Shown here: positions 1-9,609 of the stretch, one piece after another | Position numbering within the stretch: the stretch's first letter is position 1 | How the letters are laid out: each line of letters begins with the position of its first letter | NCBI GenBank assembly: GCA_028753945.1 | Contig: JAPNXP010000007.1 | Location: 682,001 to 746,000 of the forward strand | Reading direction: 5' to 3' | Origin: Hexactinellida sp. DTS-2022 | Taxonomy: Eukaryota; Porifera; Hexactinellida | Length of the DNA stretch: 64,000 nt | Program-made: the position numbers and the translations under genes | Notes under the pieces: model-generated | Databases searched by the model: none | Told to the model about the DNA's origin: nothing | What the model saw: only the letters and a program-made list of their open reading frames with translations

Positions 1-2
1 AA

Positions 3-476
3 TTGTATAATTCGCTTGCAGCAAATGGTGATCCATTAAAACCACATGAAGCCCCTTATGAAACACCTTATGTTGTGTATCTACATAATGTGCATCTACC
101 CTCCCCTTGTAAACAACTGTTTACTTTCAAACACTCAAACTGGGAAGGAGAATCTAATGAGAGATACGCACAGTTAAAATACAGTTTTTGTCAGAATTCT
201 ACTAATTATAGATTTGCAGGGTATTTTTCAAGCTGTCTCTATAAAGACATTATAATAAGCATTCTCCCTATAACATATTCAACTGGTATGTTCAGTTGGT
301 TCCCAATGTATTTCCCAATCAGACAGCCTCTATATATTGACAGAACTGAAATGCTAGCGGTTAACTTTTGGCGGCGAGTTGGTAAGAATAAGGTTTGGTA
401 TGAATGGAGTGTATCTTCTCCAAGGGCTAGTGGTGTTCATAACTCAGGTGGAAAGTGTTATTATATTGGACTGTAG
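3..476 (+). CDS. PRMT5: PRMT5, C-terminal part (5' end outside window)
   Basis: This is the last ~157 codons of protein arginine methyltransferase 5, the type II enzyme that makes symmetric dimethylarginine on Sm proteins and histones, usually with MEP50/WDR77. The frame is open at the window edge, so the gene continues upstream; the first codon here is TTG and not a start. The fragment is the C-terminal beta-barrel. Visible family landmarks are YVVYLHNVH, FAGYF, GMFSWFPMYFPI, KVWYEWSV and the terminal YIGL before a TAG stop at 474-476, all collinear with the human C-terminus as I remember it. The SAM-binding catalytic core lies upstream and cannot be judged. No intron is seen in this part. 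A D-family MITE lies about 150 bp downstream. Confidence 0.9.
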   Translation: MYNSLAANGDPLKPHEAPYETPYVVYLHNVHLPSPCKQLFTFKHSNWEGESNERYAQLKYSFCQNSTNYRFAGYFSSCLYKDIIISILPITYSTGMFSWFPMYFPIRQPLYIDRTEMLAVNFWRRVGKNKVWYEWSVSSPRASGVHNSGGKCYYIGL

Positions 477-629
477 ATTTATTATGCGTTAGTTTGTTAG
501 GAATAGAATTAATTGGATACGTAGATTCATATTTTCACACGTATTTTAAGTGATTTTAGAGAACGTATAACAATGAAATACTATCATAATGTTATCCTAT
601 TGGAGAATTCTATTTTAATGCCTATTTTA

Positions 630-793
630 TACTGTGGTGATCGGTTATTAGGAACACCAAGGGACCTTCGAAATTCGTTCGTATTAACCGGAATCACTTG
701 CATACATTTGTATATATGCTAGGGGAATTAAACCTTGTACTCCTTAACTGATATTTCCCTTATCCGTGTTCCTATTAACAAGAGTCTACTGTT
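630..793. mobile_element. D-family MITE (GGAACACC / TAATACGAAC type)
   Basis: Non-autonomous element in the PRMT5-NHL spacer. The right end reads CGAGAG-like then TCTACTGT, matching better copies whose ends are TACAGTAGACTCTCGTTAAT. The interior carries the family word GGAACACC, CGTATTAACCGGA and a central CACTTGCAT. The left terminus is decayed. Nothing else is seen in 477-909. Confidence 0.6.
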
Positions 794-909
794 AAAAGTG
801 TATGTACGTACTCTCAGTATAATACCACTTGTTAAAACAATTTTAAATGTTTATGTTTAATAATAACATTATAGCAACAACAACAAATTATGAATTAAAG
901 ACAAGCAAA

Positions 910-2133
910 CTAGGAATATATTTGGAGACCGTAATTCTTGTTCCATGACACACAAACTAATCTCCCGTTTGTATCTATAGCTATTCCTTGGGGCTCATAG
1001 AACATTCCTTGTTCGTGTCCCTCTCTTCCTATGGTGTGTAGGAGGTTGCCTGCTGGGGAGAATACTCGAATGGAGTGTGAGCTTAGATCGCTAATGGCAA
1101 AGTTGTTATTTGTATCCAGACAGAAGAACCATGGCTTTAACACATCCATTCCTTCTCCTCTGCTAATGAGAGAGTGTAGCATGTCTCCCTCTAGTGACAG
1201 TACCAGCATACACGGATTCTCATATGGACACAGTACGTATACGCGGTCATGCGATACTTTGACGTCAAATGGTTTTAAAATTGACTGATGGGTTATGTTC
1301 CTCAGATGGTTTAAATCTGTGTTGAGTACACAGATTCTGTTGTTACCGCAATCTGCTACGAACACATCTCCATTGGGATCTGTTGTTAATTGTAAAGGAT
1401 TGTTGAATTGTCCGTTATTCGCTCCCTTCTCGCCTTTCCGCTTTACTAGGCTAAAATCAACTGACGAATATTTGCTTATAGCGTGACTCTTGAAGCAACT
1501 AACATACACGCTATTCCCATGAATAGCTATGCCCCATGGATCCACCTGTCCGACGCTAAACTGATTGAGATAGTCTCCCGTTTCAGAGAATATCTCTATT
1601 CTGTGATTGGCACCATTTGCTACAAATATTTGGTTTGTAGCTTCATTAATAGCTACGCCTAATGGACATCCCAACTCGCCAGGACCTGAACCTTGTTTCC
1701 CAGTAGCGACACTTGGTAAATGGAATGTGGCGTAGTTAGGCACTACTGGTACCTGTACAATCTCTCCGAGACGGGAAATGCTCACTTCGAGGTCTCGTGT
1801 GTCACACTGCCACTTGAGTTGTGTCTCTGCTGGAATGTTAATTCTCAGTTCCCTCAGTTTCGTATCCAGTTCTGATACCATTCTCTCCTGCATGGACTTT
1901 AGGGGGTTCTCCTTCAAATCGGTTAGGAGGTGTGTCCGGGCGGTGGTTAGTTGTGTGTCCATTTCGTTTCGAGCCACCTCTGCGGCTCTCTTTTCCTCGC
2001 GTGCGTCGCGGACCTGAGTCAGCAGCTGAGCTCTGCGGAGATTCAGTAGCGCTATGAGGCCGTCTATGGCTCTGTTTATTTGTGACTCTACGGGGTCTGC
2101 TGCTGGAGGGGGAATGGGATAGCGAGCTGCCAT
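910..2133 (-). CDS. NHL-repeat protein A (coiled coil + NHL propeller)
   Basis: Intronless gene of 407 codons. Residues ~10-110 are a charged coiled-coil region rich in Arg, Glu and Leu. From ~150 to the end there are about six NHL-type blades, each with a G-I-A-I / V-F-V-A / N-R-I-x-V-F pattern, expected to fold as a beta-propeller for protein or RNA binding. This resembles the C-terminal half of TRIM2/TRIM3/TRIM71 proteins, but no RING or B-box is present. The ATG context matches its twin exactly: the protein is about 90% identical to the gene at 2831-4051, and the two are arranged head to head. Precise function is unknown; a signalling or immune recognition role is an inference from the family. 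Confidence 0.85.
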   Translation of the reverse strand: MAARYPIPPPAADPVESQINRAIDGLIALLNLRRAQLLTQVRDAREEKRAAEVARNEMDTQLTTARTHLLTDLKENPLKSMQERMVSELDTKLRELRINIPAETQLKWQCDTRDLEVSISRLGEIVQVPVVPNYATFHLPSVATGKQGSGPGELGCPLGVAINEATNQIFVANGANHRIEIFSETGDYLNQFSVGQVDPWGIAIHGNSVYVSCFKSHAISKYSSVDFSLVKRKGEKGANNGQFNNPLQLTTDPNGDVFVADCGNNRICVLNTDLNHLRNITHQSILKPFDVKVSHDRVYVLCPYENPCMLVLSLEGDMLHSLISRGEGMDVLKPWFFCLDTNNNFAISDLSSHSIRVFSPAGNLLHTIGREGHEQGMFYEPQGIAIDTNGRLVCVSWNKNYGLQIYS

Positions 2134-2198
2134 TTGGTTCGTTGATAGAAGTAGATTAGATTATTTAGGTATTAATTGGTTATTAGGGATAATCTGTG

Positions 2199-2206
2199 TA
2201 TTTATA
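2199..2206 (-). promoter_or_regulatory. TATA box of NHL gene A
   Basis: TATAAATA on the minus strand, starting 73 bp before the ATG at 2133. The same sequence occurs at the mirrored place in the twin gene, which supports function. Confidence 0.55.
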
Positions 2207-2447
2207 GCAATGGTATGCCCCTGTTGTTGTTGTTGTTGTTGTTGTTATAGTCATTACACAGTACAATGATGTAAGTATAATGTGATAGTACACAGGTGTA
2301 TAATGTTATGTCTGCTAGTAGGATATTGTAAGGAATGTGGTTGAAAGTTTTTCAATTCTGTATAGTTGCAATATTCAGTTTAGAATAATAATTCGTCTAA
2401 TATATTTCATTATAATTATTTATAATGCAACATAAAGTCACTTCAAG

Positions 2448-2529
2448 TACAGTATACTCTTGTTAATGAATAGGAACACGGATAAGGGGAATCATCGCGA
2501 ATTATTGGTTAACGAGAGACAGTACTGTA
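2448..2529. mobile_element. Shortened D-family MITE at the dyad centre
   Basis: Begins TACAGTATACTCTTGTTAAT, holds GGAACACGGATAAGGGG, and ends in GGTTAACGAGAG and TACTGTA. It is a ~82-bp deleted D-family element with TA at both ends. It occupies exactly the centre of the NHL inverted duplication; the sequences on either side resume as mirror images. Confidence 0.75.
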
Positions 2530-2757
2530 TTTATGTGACTTTATGTTCCACTATAAATTATTACAATGAAATATAATTTAATTAAATATTATTATTATTC
2601 TTCTAAACTGAATATTGCAACTATACAGAAATGAAAAACTTTCAACCACATTCCTTATAATATCCTACTAGCAGACATAACATCATACACCTGTGTACTA
2701 TCACATTATACTTACATCATTGTACTGTAATGAGTACAACAACAACAGGGTCATTGC

Positions 2758-2765
2758 TATAAATA
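2758..2765 (+). promoter_or_regulatory. TATA box of NHL gene B
   Basis: TATAAATA, starting 73 bp before the ATG at 2831, at the mirrored place of the TATA box of gene A. Confidence 0.55.
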
Positions 2766-2830
2766 CACTGATTATCTCTGACAACCAATTAATACTTAAA
2801 TAATCTAATCTACTTCTATCAACGAACCAA

Positions 2831-4051
2831 ATGGCAGCTCGCTATCCCATTCCCCCTCCAGCAGCAGACCCCGTAGAGACACAAATAAACAGAGCCATAG
2901 ACGGCCTCATAGAGCTACTGAATCTCCGCAGAGCTCAGCTGCTGACTCAGGTCCGCGACGCACGCGAGGAGGAGAGAGCCGCAGAGGTGGCTCGACAAGA
3001 AATGCACACACAACTAACCACCGCCCGGACACACCTCCTAAACGATTTGAAGGAGAACCCCCTAAAGTCCATACAGGAGAGAATGGTATCAGAACTGGAT
3101 ACGAAACTGAGGGAACTAAGAAAGAATATTCCAGCTGAGACAGAATTCCAGTGGCAGTGTGACACACGAGACCTCGAAGTGAGCATTTCCCGTCTCGGAG
3201 AGAGTGTACAGTTGTATCAGCCTAACTACGCTACATTCCATTTACCAAGTGTCGCTACTGGGGAAGAAGGTTCAGGTCCTGGCGAGCTGTATTGTCCATC
3301 AGGCGTAGCTATTAATGAAGCTACAAACCAAATATTTGTAGCAAATGGTGTCAATCACAGAATAGAGATATTCTCTGAAACGGGAGACTATATCAACCAG
3401 TTTAGCGTCGGACAGGTGGATCCATGGGGCATAGCTATTCATGGAAATAGCGTGTTTGTTAGTAGCAACGAGAATCACACTGTAAGCAAATATTCGCTAA
3501 CCGATTTTAGCTTAGTTAAGCGAATAGGCGAGAAGGGATCGAATAACGGACAATTCAACAGTCCTTTCCAACTAACAACAGATCCCAATGGAGATGTGTT
3601 CGTAGCAGATTGCGGTAACAACAGAATCTGTGTACTCAACACAGATTTAAACCATCTGAGGAACATAACCCATCAGTCAATTCTCATACCACATGACGTC
3701 AAAGTATCGCATGACCGCGTATACATACTGTGTCCATACGAGAATCCATGTATGCTGGTACTGTCACTAGAGGGAGACATGCTACACTCTCTCATTAGCT
3801 GTGGAGAAGGAATGGATGTGTTATACCCATTGTTCTTCTGTTTGGATACAAATAACAACATTGTTATTAGCGATTACGGCTCACACTCCATTCGTGTATT
3901 CTCCCCAGCAGGCAGCCTCCTACACGACATAGGAAGAGAGGGACACGAACAAGGAATGTTCTATGAACCCCAAGGAATAGCTATAACTACAAACGGGAAA
4001 TTAGTTTGTATGTCATGGAACAACAACTACGGTCTACAAATATTCTGTTAG
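2831..4051 (+). CDS. NHL-repeat protein B (coiled coil + NHL propeller)
   Basis: Intronless gene of 406 codons and near-copy of the divergent gene at 910-2133. Same architecture: N-terminal coiled coil (~10-110), then about six NHL blades (~150-406) with motifs such as PSGVAINEATNQIFVANG and NNRICVLNTDLNHL. No RING or B-box. Both copies keep a full open frame, so neither looks like a pseudogene. Most differences fall on loop residues of the propeller, for example around residues 215-225 and 340-350, which would suit diversification of a binding surface. That last point is inference and needs a dN/dS count. A TATA box lies 73 bp upstream and an AATAAA follows the stop by 31 bp. Confidence 0.87.
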   Translation: MAARYPIPPPAADPVETQINRAIDGLIELLNLRRAQLLTQVRDAREEERAAEVARQEMHTQLTTARTHLLNDLKENPLKSIQERMVSELDTKLRELRKNIPAETEFQWQCDTRDLEVSISRLGESVQLYQPNYATFHLPSVATGEEGSGPGELYCPSGVAINEATNQIFVANGVNHRIEIFSETGDYINQFSVGQVDPWGIAIHGNSVFVSSNENHTVSKYSLTDFSLVKRIGEKGSNNGQFNSPFQLTTDPNGDVFVADCGNNRICVLNTDLNHLRNITHQSILIPHDVKVSHDRVYILCPYENPCMLVLSLEGDMLHSLISCGEGMDVLYPLFFCLDTNNNIVISDYGSHSIRVFSPAGSLLHDIGREGHEQGMFYEPQGIAITTNGKLVCMSWNNNYGLQIFC

Positions 4052-4081
4052 CTAATAGTATCAGTTCTTGTATGTTTGTGC

Positions 4082-4087
4082 AATAAA
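4082..4087 (+). terminator. Poly(A) signal of NHL gene B
   Basis: AATAAA 31 bp after the stop codon, followed by A- and T-rich sequence. Canonical signal at normal distance. Confidence 0.5.
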
Positions 4088-4291
4088 ACATTAAAAAGTA
4101 AAAAAAATAAACAGTGATCAAATTAATTAAAAATTTCGATAGGAAATCAAAGATAAACATTTATTGACGATAAATGGTAAGTAGAAAATTAGCAAACATT
4201 TCAGGGGAAATTATGTGTTAGTACGTACTGAGAATGCATATTCACAAAACAAATAAACTTTTTATCAACAACTCTTACACGTTTACAGGTG

Positions 4292-4439
4292 TACAGTAGA
4301 TGTCGGATATAAGCACACCGGTTAAAATAACATATCGGATATAAGAACACTATGTTGGAAACGTTTGCCATATTTATGACGGTTATAAGCACATTAAGTG
4401 CAGTTCCCGACGATGTGCTTATAACCGGCATCCACTGTA
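4292..4439. mobile_element. A-family MITE (GGATATAAGCAC type)
   Basis: Complete TA-flanked inverted-repeat element, 148 bp. Left end TACAGTAGATGTCGGATATA; right end GGCATCCACTGTA. The word ATAAGCAC or its complement GTGCTTAT recurs inside. Other copies are at 9052, 29216 and 32009. Just downstream (4440-4520) TTAACCGG-like words are repeated, probably decayed element. 4534-4610 is an I-family fragment. Confidence 0.8.
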
Positions 4440-4784
4440 TTAACATATCGGTTAACTGATGACTAAAATCCTTAACCGTTAACCGGCATTAACGGCGGCT
4501 AACCGGTTAACAGAATCCAGACTTGGAGTAATTTAGGCGCGTGTAAGTTCAAACTACGGCACGAAGAAAATTTGACCTGACTGAAAGCCTGTGTCACACA
4601 TAGCACTTTTGCGTCTCGCGCGAAATTAAAACACTTCTTCTCATCAATTAAATGTAATTAAGCTTGAAGCGCGTAAAGGTTTTTACATAAATAGGGTTCT
4701 ATCGAGACTTTCTAGGTCTACATAGTATATCGTGAATTAATATTCAACATTATTTCTCAGCATAAAGTGAGTATTTCTATCTGG

Positions 4785-4792
4785 TATATAAG
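4785..4792 (+). promoter_or_regulatory. TATA box of the TRAF-like gene
   Basis: TATATAAG 38 bp before the ATG at 4823, which would leave a very short 5' leader. Confidence 0.4.
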
Positions 4793-4822
4793 CGTTGTGA
4801 AACTCTAATTGTTTAGTGTATT

Positions 4823-6076
4823 ATGAGCGAGATAGATAGTATTGGAGAATTATTGTTTGTGAACAAAGATGGCGGTTTCGGGGGGTATAAGGAAAGTCTC
4901 GTTTCAGATTTTGTGTCTCGGGATTTGTTCTGTCCGGAATGTGAAGGGGTGTTAAGGGAACCGCGAGTGGTTGAGGGGCGAAACTTATGTGTTAATTGCG
5001 GCGGACAAAACGCGAAACTTTCCAGTTCACAGCTGACGAAAGCTGTCAACCAATTGAGATGTGAATGTCCGCTACACAACCGAGGCTGCGATTGGTTGGG
5101 AGAACTATCGGATCTAATTGGACACATGGAGGAATGTGGTTACGTCATGTTCGTGTGTCCGCTAGGCTGTGGAACTGTCCTGGTTAGGAATGATGCAATT
5201 GGACATATTGAGTTTAGCTGTACACAGAGCCTAGTTGAGTGCCCATTCAATAGTGTAGGGTGCCAAGTTAAGAGTTCTTGTCGGGCGAGTATGTTGGAAC
5301 ACATGGAAAGCTCAATGATGACACATCAATCGTTGTTACTAAGCGCAGTTGTAGGAACACGAGAAATTAATTTGAGTTACAGAGATTTAATACTTAGTCA
5401 TGATAAAACTATCAGGCAACATGATGAAGTGGTTAGGAAGAATCAAAAGATAACTTTGCAACACGGACAAACAATTTATGAGAATACACAAACCATTGAA
5501 CAACACGAAAAGGCTATTATAGACCAAAGAGAGATTACACGGTACGAACAAACTATAAAACAACTCAAGATTAAAGGCCAGAATGAAAAGATTGAGAACC
5601 AAAATACACAGATAGGAGAAATTAAGCAAATGATCGGTATCCTTATCGATCAACTGGAATTCATTCGAGATGTAGCTTTAAACAAACTCATCGAAAAAAT
5701 GGAATGGAAGATAAGTAAATTTTCAGGTGTTAAATTACACCCAAAGCCACTCTTAGGGCCTAAATCACAATTAAGTAACCTTGTTTTGAGGGGTAGAATG
5801 ATACACGTACCTGATACATACAGGTTGAGAATATCTGTTGATAGAATTGAATATGCCATTTATACGGATCCAGATGTTTCTATCATTTATTGGAAGCTAG
5901 AAATTGTACATAATTCCGAGGAAAATTTAGTATTCCAGGATCAAAATGGAAGCGGAATTCCATTGGTGGTTGGTAGGAGTCTGTTTTTGGCTGAAGTAAA
6001 CTTAAATGTTTTGATTGCAAAGAAATTCCTAAAAGATGATACCTTGACAATGAAATTCTATTTTCGCTTTTTATAA
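4823..6076 (+). CDS. TRAF-like protein (reduced RING, TRAF zinc fingers, coiled coil, divergent MATH)
   Basis: Intronless, 417 codons. Residues 36-60 hold only the first half of a RING (Cys37, Cys40, Cys56, Cys59), so E3 activity is doubtful. Residues ~78-172 are Cys/His-rich TRAF-type zinc fingers with pairs such as CPLHNRGCDW, CPLGCG and CPFNSVGC. Residues ~185-285 form a coiled coil with a striking seven-residue pattern: QH or KN at fixed spacing followed by I (DKTIRQHDEVVRKNQ, TIEQHEKAI). The C-terminus (~292-417) starts EWKISKFSG and ends FLKDDTLTMKFYF, which fits a divergent MATH/TRAF-C domain. TRAFs couple TNF- and Toll-type receptors to NF-kB and JNK signalling. The assignment to TRAF-like is firm, an orthologue is not. 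Confidence 0.8.
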   Translation: MSEIDSIGELLFVNKDGGFGGYKESLVSDFVSRDLFCPECEGVLREPRVVEGRNLCVNCGGQNAKLSSSQLTKAVNQLRCECPLHNRGCDWLGELSDLIGHMEECGYVMFVCPLGCGTVLVRNDAIGHIEFSCTQSLVECPFNSVGCQVKSSCRASMLEHMESSMMTHQSLLLSAVVGTREINLSYRDLILSHDKTIRQHDEVVRKNQKITLQHGQTIYENTQTIEQHEKAIIDQREITRYEQTIKQLKIKGQNEKIENQNTQIGEIKQMIGILIDQLEFIRDVALNKLIEKMEWKISKFSGVKLHPKPLLGPKSQLSNLVLRGRMIHVPDTYRLRISVDRIEYAIYTDPDVSIIYWKLEIVHNSEENLVFQDQNGSGIPLVVGRSLFLAEVNLNVLIAKKFLKDDTLTMKFYFRFL

Positions 6077-6775
6077 GTTTAATACCTAAATAATGATAGT
6101 TGTGTGATATATAATATGTGTTCTATTCCTATTTATCCCTTATTTGTAGTAACGATGATATATTTGTTAATCCTAAACGTTATGTAACGCAAAACTAATG
6201 AAATTAAACACATCCCAATGTCAAGTTTTTTTAAAAAGATTAACCTTATGGTTGCAAGTGGCAAATTATACTAAAATGTAATAAAAAAGTTAATTTAAGT
6301 TAGTAACTCAATAAACATAATTTAAGCTCAAAAACTTGTTAAAGGAACTGAATTAACACAATAAGTTCGGTCACTTCTTAATACCTTTTACATGAAGATT
6401 ATAGGAACTTTGAAATAAGCAATATAAACACTAAATGATTACAAACTATTCAAGACATTTAGTTCTCAATTACACTAATACTTACATATATAAGATAACT
6501 TAATATCTATATTAAAAATATTCAAATATGTGAGATTTCATTTGAAATGCAGCCTATTATTTGCTTACAGTCAACTTTATTCCACTGTAAGAATATAAAA
6601 GCATAACTTGGAAATATGCATATTAAACTTATTATTATTTAGTATTTAGAGAATGGAGATATATGTAGACGGAATGCAGTCAGTTATCAAGTTAGTATTT
6701 CTTCAAATAATACATTGTAACATTTCTATTGAAAATTGTCCATTAAAAACGATAGTCTAAGAGTAAGTACTGTTC
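6077..6775. other. AT-rich spacer after the TRAF-like gene
   Basis: No gene seen. 6176-6200 holds an AACGTTATGTAACGCAAAA fragment of the J repeat family and 6228-6262 a GTTGCAAGTGGCAAA fragment of the K family. The rest is AT-rich without clear structure. Confidence 0.5.
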
Positions 6776-6942
6776 GAATAATAGCTAGCAAGTCGCATTT
6801 TGCACAAATTTGCTTGCTAATAGGAGGCTATTGAAGAAACAAAATTAACATTAAATACTCGAAAATAACTTACCTTGAAAATAACTTGTTAATAGAACGA
6901 ACGATATTGTTGCTATTAGAGCAATTGCTATTAGGCGAACAC
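6776..6942. mobile_element. F-family MITE (GCCTAATAGCAAG type), decayed ends
   Basis: Contains AGCAAGTCGCATTTTGCAC, TTGCTTGCTAATAGG and TTGCTATTAGGCGAACAC, the words of complete copies at 46796 and 53133. The CAGT termini are lost. Confidence 0.65.
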
Positions 6943-7146
6943 GTACAAAATGTTAAATATTGTTAGTTTGGAAAAGCATTTACGGGTGTTCCAAAAGGAT
7001 GTTTCACTGTATACTACGTATTTAAATAAGATTATATACAATAAAATCTGATAATAACAGCCATCCAAGTGACTGGCCAAAATGGCCGTTATAGACAGGT
7101 TAGCAAATAAGCTTCAAGAGCTTATTAATCGGACAACTTTTATTGT

Positions 7147-7318
7147 AAAAAATCTAAAATTACAGCTGTGCCAACAGCATGTTCCTTTAGAGGCACTATA
7201 TTTTGGTGGTTGGCGGATTGTAGTGCTGTTGTATGACGGTTGTAAACCGTTGTAAACCGTCATACAACAGTGCCTCCAAAAGAACATGATATCGGCACAG
7301 GTGTAATTTTAGATTTTA
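7147..7318. mobile_element. H element, long inverted-repeat hairpin
   Basis: Ends AAAATCTAAAATTACAGC and its mirror GTAATTTTAGATTTT, with inner mirror words GTTCCTTT...AGGCACT and AGTGCCTCC...GAAC. A second palindrome (TGTTGTATGACGG and CCGTCATACAACA, 7227-7269) lies inside. A related hairpin is at 60951-61080 and a half copy at about 31078-31163. Superfamily not recognised. Confidence 0.7.
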
Positions 7319-7479
7319 TTAATTCTGTTTTTGTTTGGATTAAATCGAGTGATTTTATAATAAACGAATAATTAAAATTCGAATTGAACCCAGTTATCCT
7401 ATTAAAATATTCGCAAAAGCCGCATTAAACTAATACTAATAATAAGCCATACACTTACTATACTAATTATAACAAATAA

Positions 7480-9522
7480 CTAAGTATAAATCTTCGTTGC
7501 GACACCAGTTGCGATTGTTTTCCGCTGGTCTCTAAGAGTAAATCTCTTCCCTTCCTCGATAGCTAATGGAGTTATGAATTCCAAAGTTAGTTCCACATCT
7601 TCTCCAGGCATTACCATTTGTTTGTCGCCTTTTAACTCAACAACAGTAGCAGATACAGCCGACATACGTGAGAACACAACTGGTTTGTAACCCTTCATAA
7701 ACGGTGTATGTCTACCCCCTTCTTCTTTCGATAAAACATACAGTTTAACATCCGCCTTTTTAACTAGTTTAATTGACCCCGGTTTAGCTATAATACTACC
7801 GCGCTTAACTTTATCCTTACTAACGCCACGTAGTAGCGCGCCAATAGAATCTCCAGACATTGCCTTTGGTACTTCTTTATGGAACATTTCTATTTGAGTA
7901 ATTACAGTACGTATTTTACCGGTTTTCCCAAGTATTTCAGCATCCATTCCCTTCTCAATAATCCCTCTTTCAAGAGCACCAACCGCTACAGTTCCCCTAC
8001 CTGGAATTCTTATAGCTTTCTCCACATTAAAGAAGAACGGTTTATCTATTATTCTTTGTGGAAGCTTAACATGTTTATCTAACATTTCAACTAATTTTAG
8101 TATAGAATCTCTACCTTTTGTAGTATCTTTATCATTAAGTGCGTACAACGCAGAACCAGCTACAAAAGGTACTTTTTCCGAATCGTATCCATGCATTTCC
8201 AATAGTTCTTTAACTTCCAATTCGACTAGCTGTATAATCTCGTCATCATCGAGTGTGTCTGTTTTGTTAATGTACACAACCAAGTCTTCTATGCCGATCT
8301 GTTTGGCGAGAATAACGTGTTCCTTTGTTTGTGGCATTACTCCGTCTGTGGCAGCTACTACTAAGATGGTGCCGTCCATTTGTACTGTGCCTATAAGGAA
8401 TATAATCCTATATAAGTACAGTAGAACCTCGCTAATACGAACAGCGGTGTTCTGATCACAGTAATTTCCTGTATGAATGGCTGTATTAATTAAAGTATTA
8501 TATTAGGTCAGCGATCCCCAGCCTTTTTCAACCGTGGACCCCCTATAGTAAATATTAGACATTCTGTGGACCCCTCCCATTGCCCGTAATACATCTTGTG
8601 GATCCCAGGTTGGGAACCACTGTATTAGGTAAACTGTATAACTATACAGGGACATAGTATCAAGTATTGTAGACTCCGCTTAATAGAGCCACCGGTTAAA
8701 AAATCAAAAAATAACCTTTGCAAAGACGGGTTTTATATTGAAAAGGTGTTGGCCTGTACTGGAAATTGGGTATGGTGGAAATGGTTCGAAAAAGAAATAT
8801 CGGAAATAGTTTGAATTTAGTGTTGCTAGACCATGGATATGGGAATAACCAGGCTAGAATACATGATCAAACAATTCTAAAAGGAAAATCGTACTATTTC
8901 CTATTTTTTAAAGTCGAACCATTTTCGCATTACCAAAAATTCTTCTTGGGCAGAAAATTTGGCCAATAATAGGACAAAACTCCATGAAATTTTCGTCCAA
9001 GGGGCCAAAATTTTATCAACAAGCCGCTATAAAAGTATAATGGTTACGTAATACAGTGGATGCCGGTTATAAGCACATCGTCGGGAACAGCATTTAATGT
9101 TCTTATAACCGGTGTGCTTATATCCGACATCTACTGTAGTAGAAACGGCATCACTGAATGAACATACCAGAGATCATGTTCTTGATATAATCCGCGTGTC
9201 CAGGGCAATCCACATGTGCATAATTCCTTAGTTTAGATTGATAATTAACGCTTGCGGCGTTTATAGTTATCCCCCTTCTCCTCTCCTCTTGCGTGCTATC
9301 AATGCGGTCATAAGTCTGGTACTCGGCTAAACCCTCCGACTCGAGTACTTTCGTTATAGCGGAGGTAAGCGTGGTCTTACCGTGGTCTACGTGGCCTATG
9401 GTGCCGACTGTAACCCATGGCTTGTCTCGCTGTATCGCTTCTACTGTGGCGAAGAAACGGGTTTTGGAAAGTTTGAGGTTATTTCGGATGCGGAAGAGAT
9501 TGCGTGCGAGTAGTGACGTCAT
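7480..9522 (-). CDS. TUFM: Mitochondrial elongation factor Tu
   Basis: Two exons on the minus strand: 9522-9168 and 8390-7480, giving 421 residues. The junction ATCTCTG|GT...AG|GCACAG restores ISGTVQM, the conserved switch II region. Exon 1 starts with an Arg-rich mitochondrial targeting peptide (residues 1-~25), then GHVDHGKT (43-50, P-loop), RGITIN and DCPGHADY. Exon 2 carries NKTD for guanine recognition and GSALYAL, followed by domains 2 and 3. It delivers aminoacyl-tRNA to the mitochondrial ribosome. The 777-bp intron holds an hAT element (8509-8622), an A-family MITE (9052-9138) and smaller fragments. Length and motifs are normal for the family, so the gene should be intact. Confidence 0.95.
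8417..8445. mobile_element. C-family MITE end fragment
   Basis: TACAGTAGAACCTCGCTAAT and the following CGAAC: one terminus only, inside the TUFM intron. Confidence 0.45.
8501..8630. mobile_element. hAT-like non-autonomous element with 8-bp target duplication
   Basis: Element 8509-8622 starts CAGCGATCCCCAGCC and ends GGTTGGGAACCACTG. It is flanked by perfect copies of TATTAGGT at 8501-8508 and 8623-8630. The 8-bp duplication and CAG..CTG ends are hAT hallmarks. A relative lies at 28705-28843. Confidence 0.85.
9052..9138. mobile_element. A-family MITE, short form
   Basis: TACAGTGGATGCCGGTTATA at left, CCGACATCTACTGTA at right, 87 bp, almost a pure hairpin. It lies in the TUFM intron 30 bp from the exon 1 donor. 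Confidence 0.8.
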
Positions 9523-9609
9523 TGTATGCCAGTAAAAGTTTGTTTTATAAGAAAATTTAATCTAATTAGAAACCTTAGTTTTTCAGAAAATAAATGGGGA
9601 ATTCCTCTT

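Larger units (their letters stand above)
2134..2830. repeat. Shared inverted promoter region of the NHL gene pair
   Basis: The two upstream regions are reverse complements of each other with high identity (2134-2447 against 2530-2830), including a 40-bp block next to both start codons. The homology continues through both coding regions, so the whole locus is an inverted duplication with arms of about 1.5 kb. A visible difference is a microsatellite: about seven GTT units at 2223-2246 on the left against a short CAA run near 2730-2748 on the right. Confidence 0.9.

Noticed and set aside
2947-3186. Long antisense open frames opposite the NHL genes
   Set aside because: They are frame shadows of a conserved coding region; the sense frame carries all recognisable motifs.
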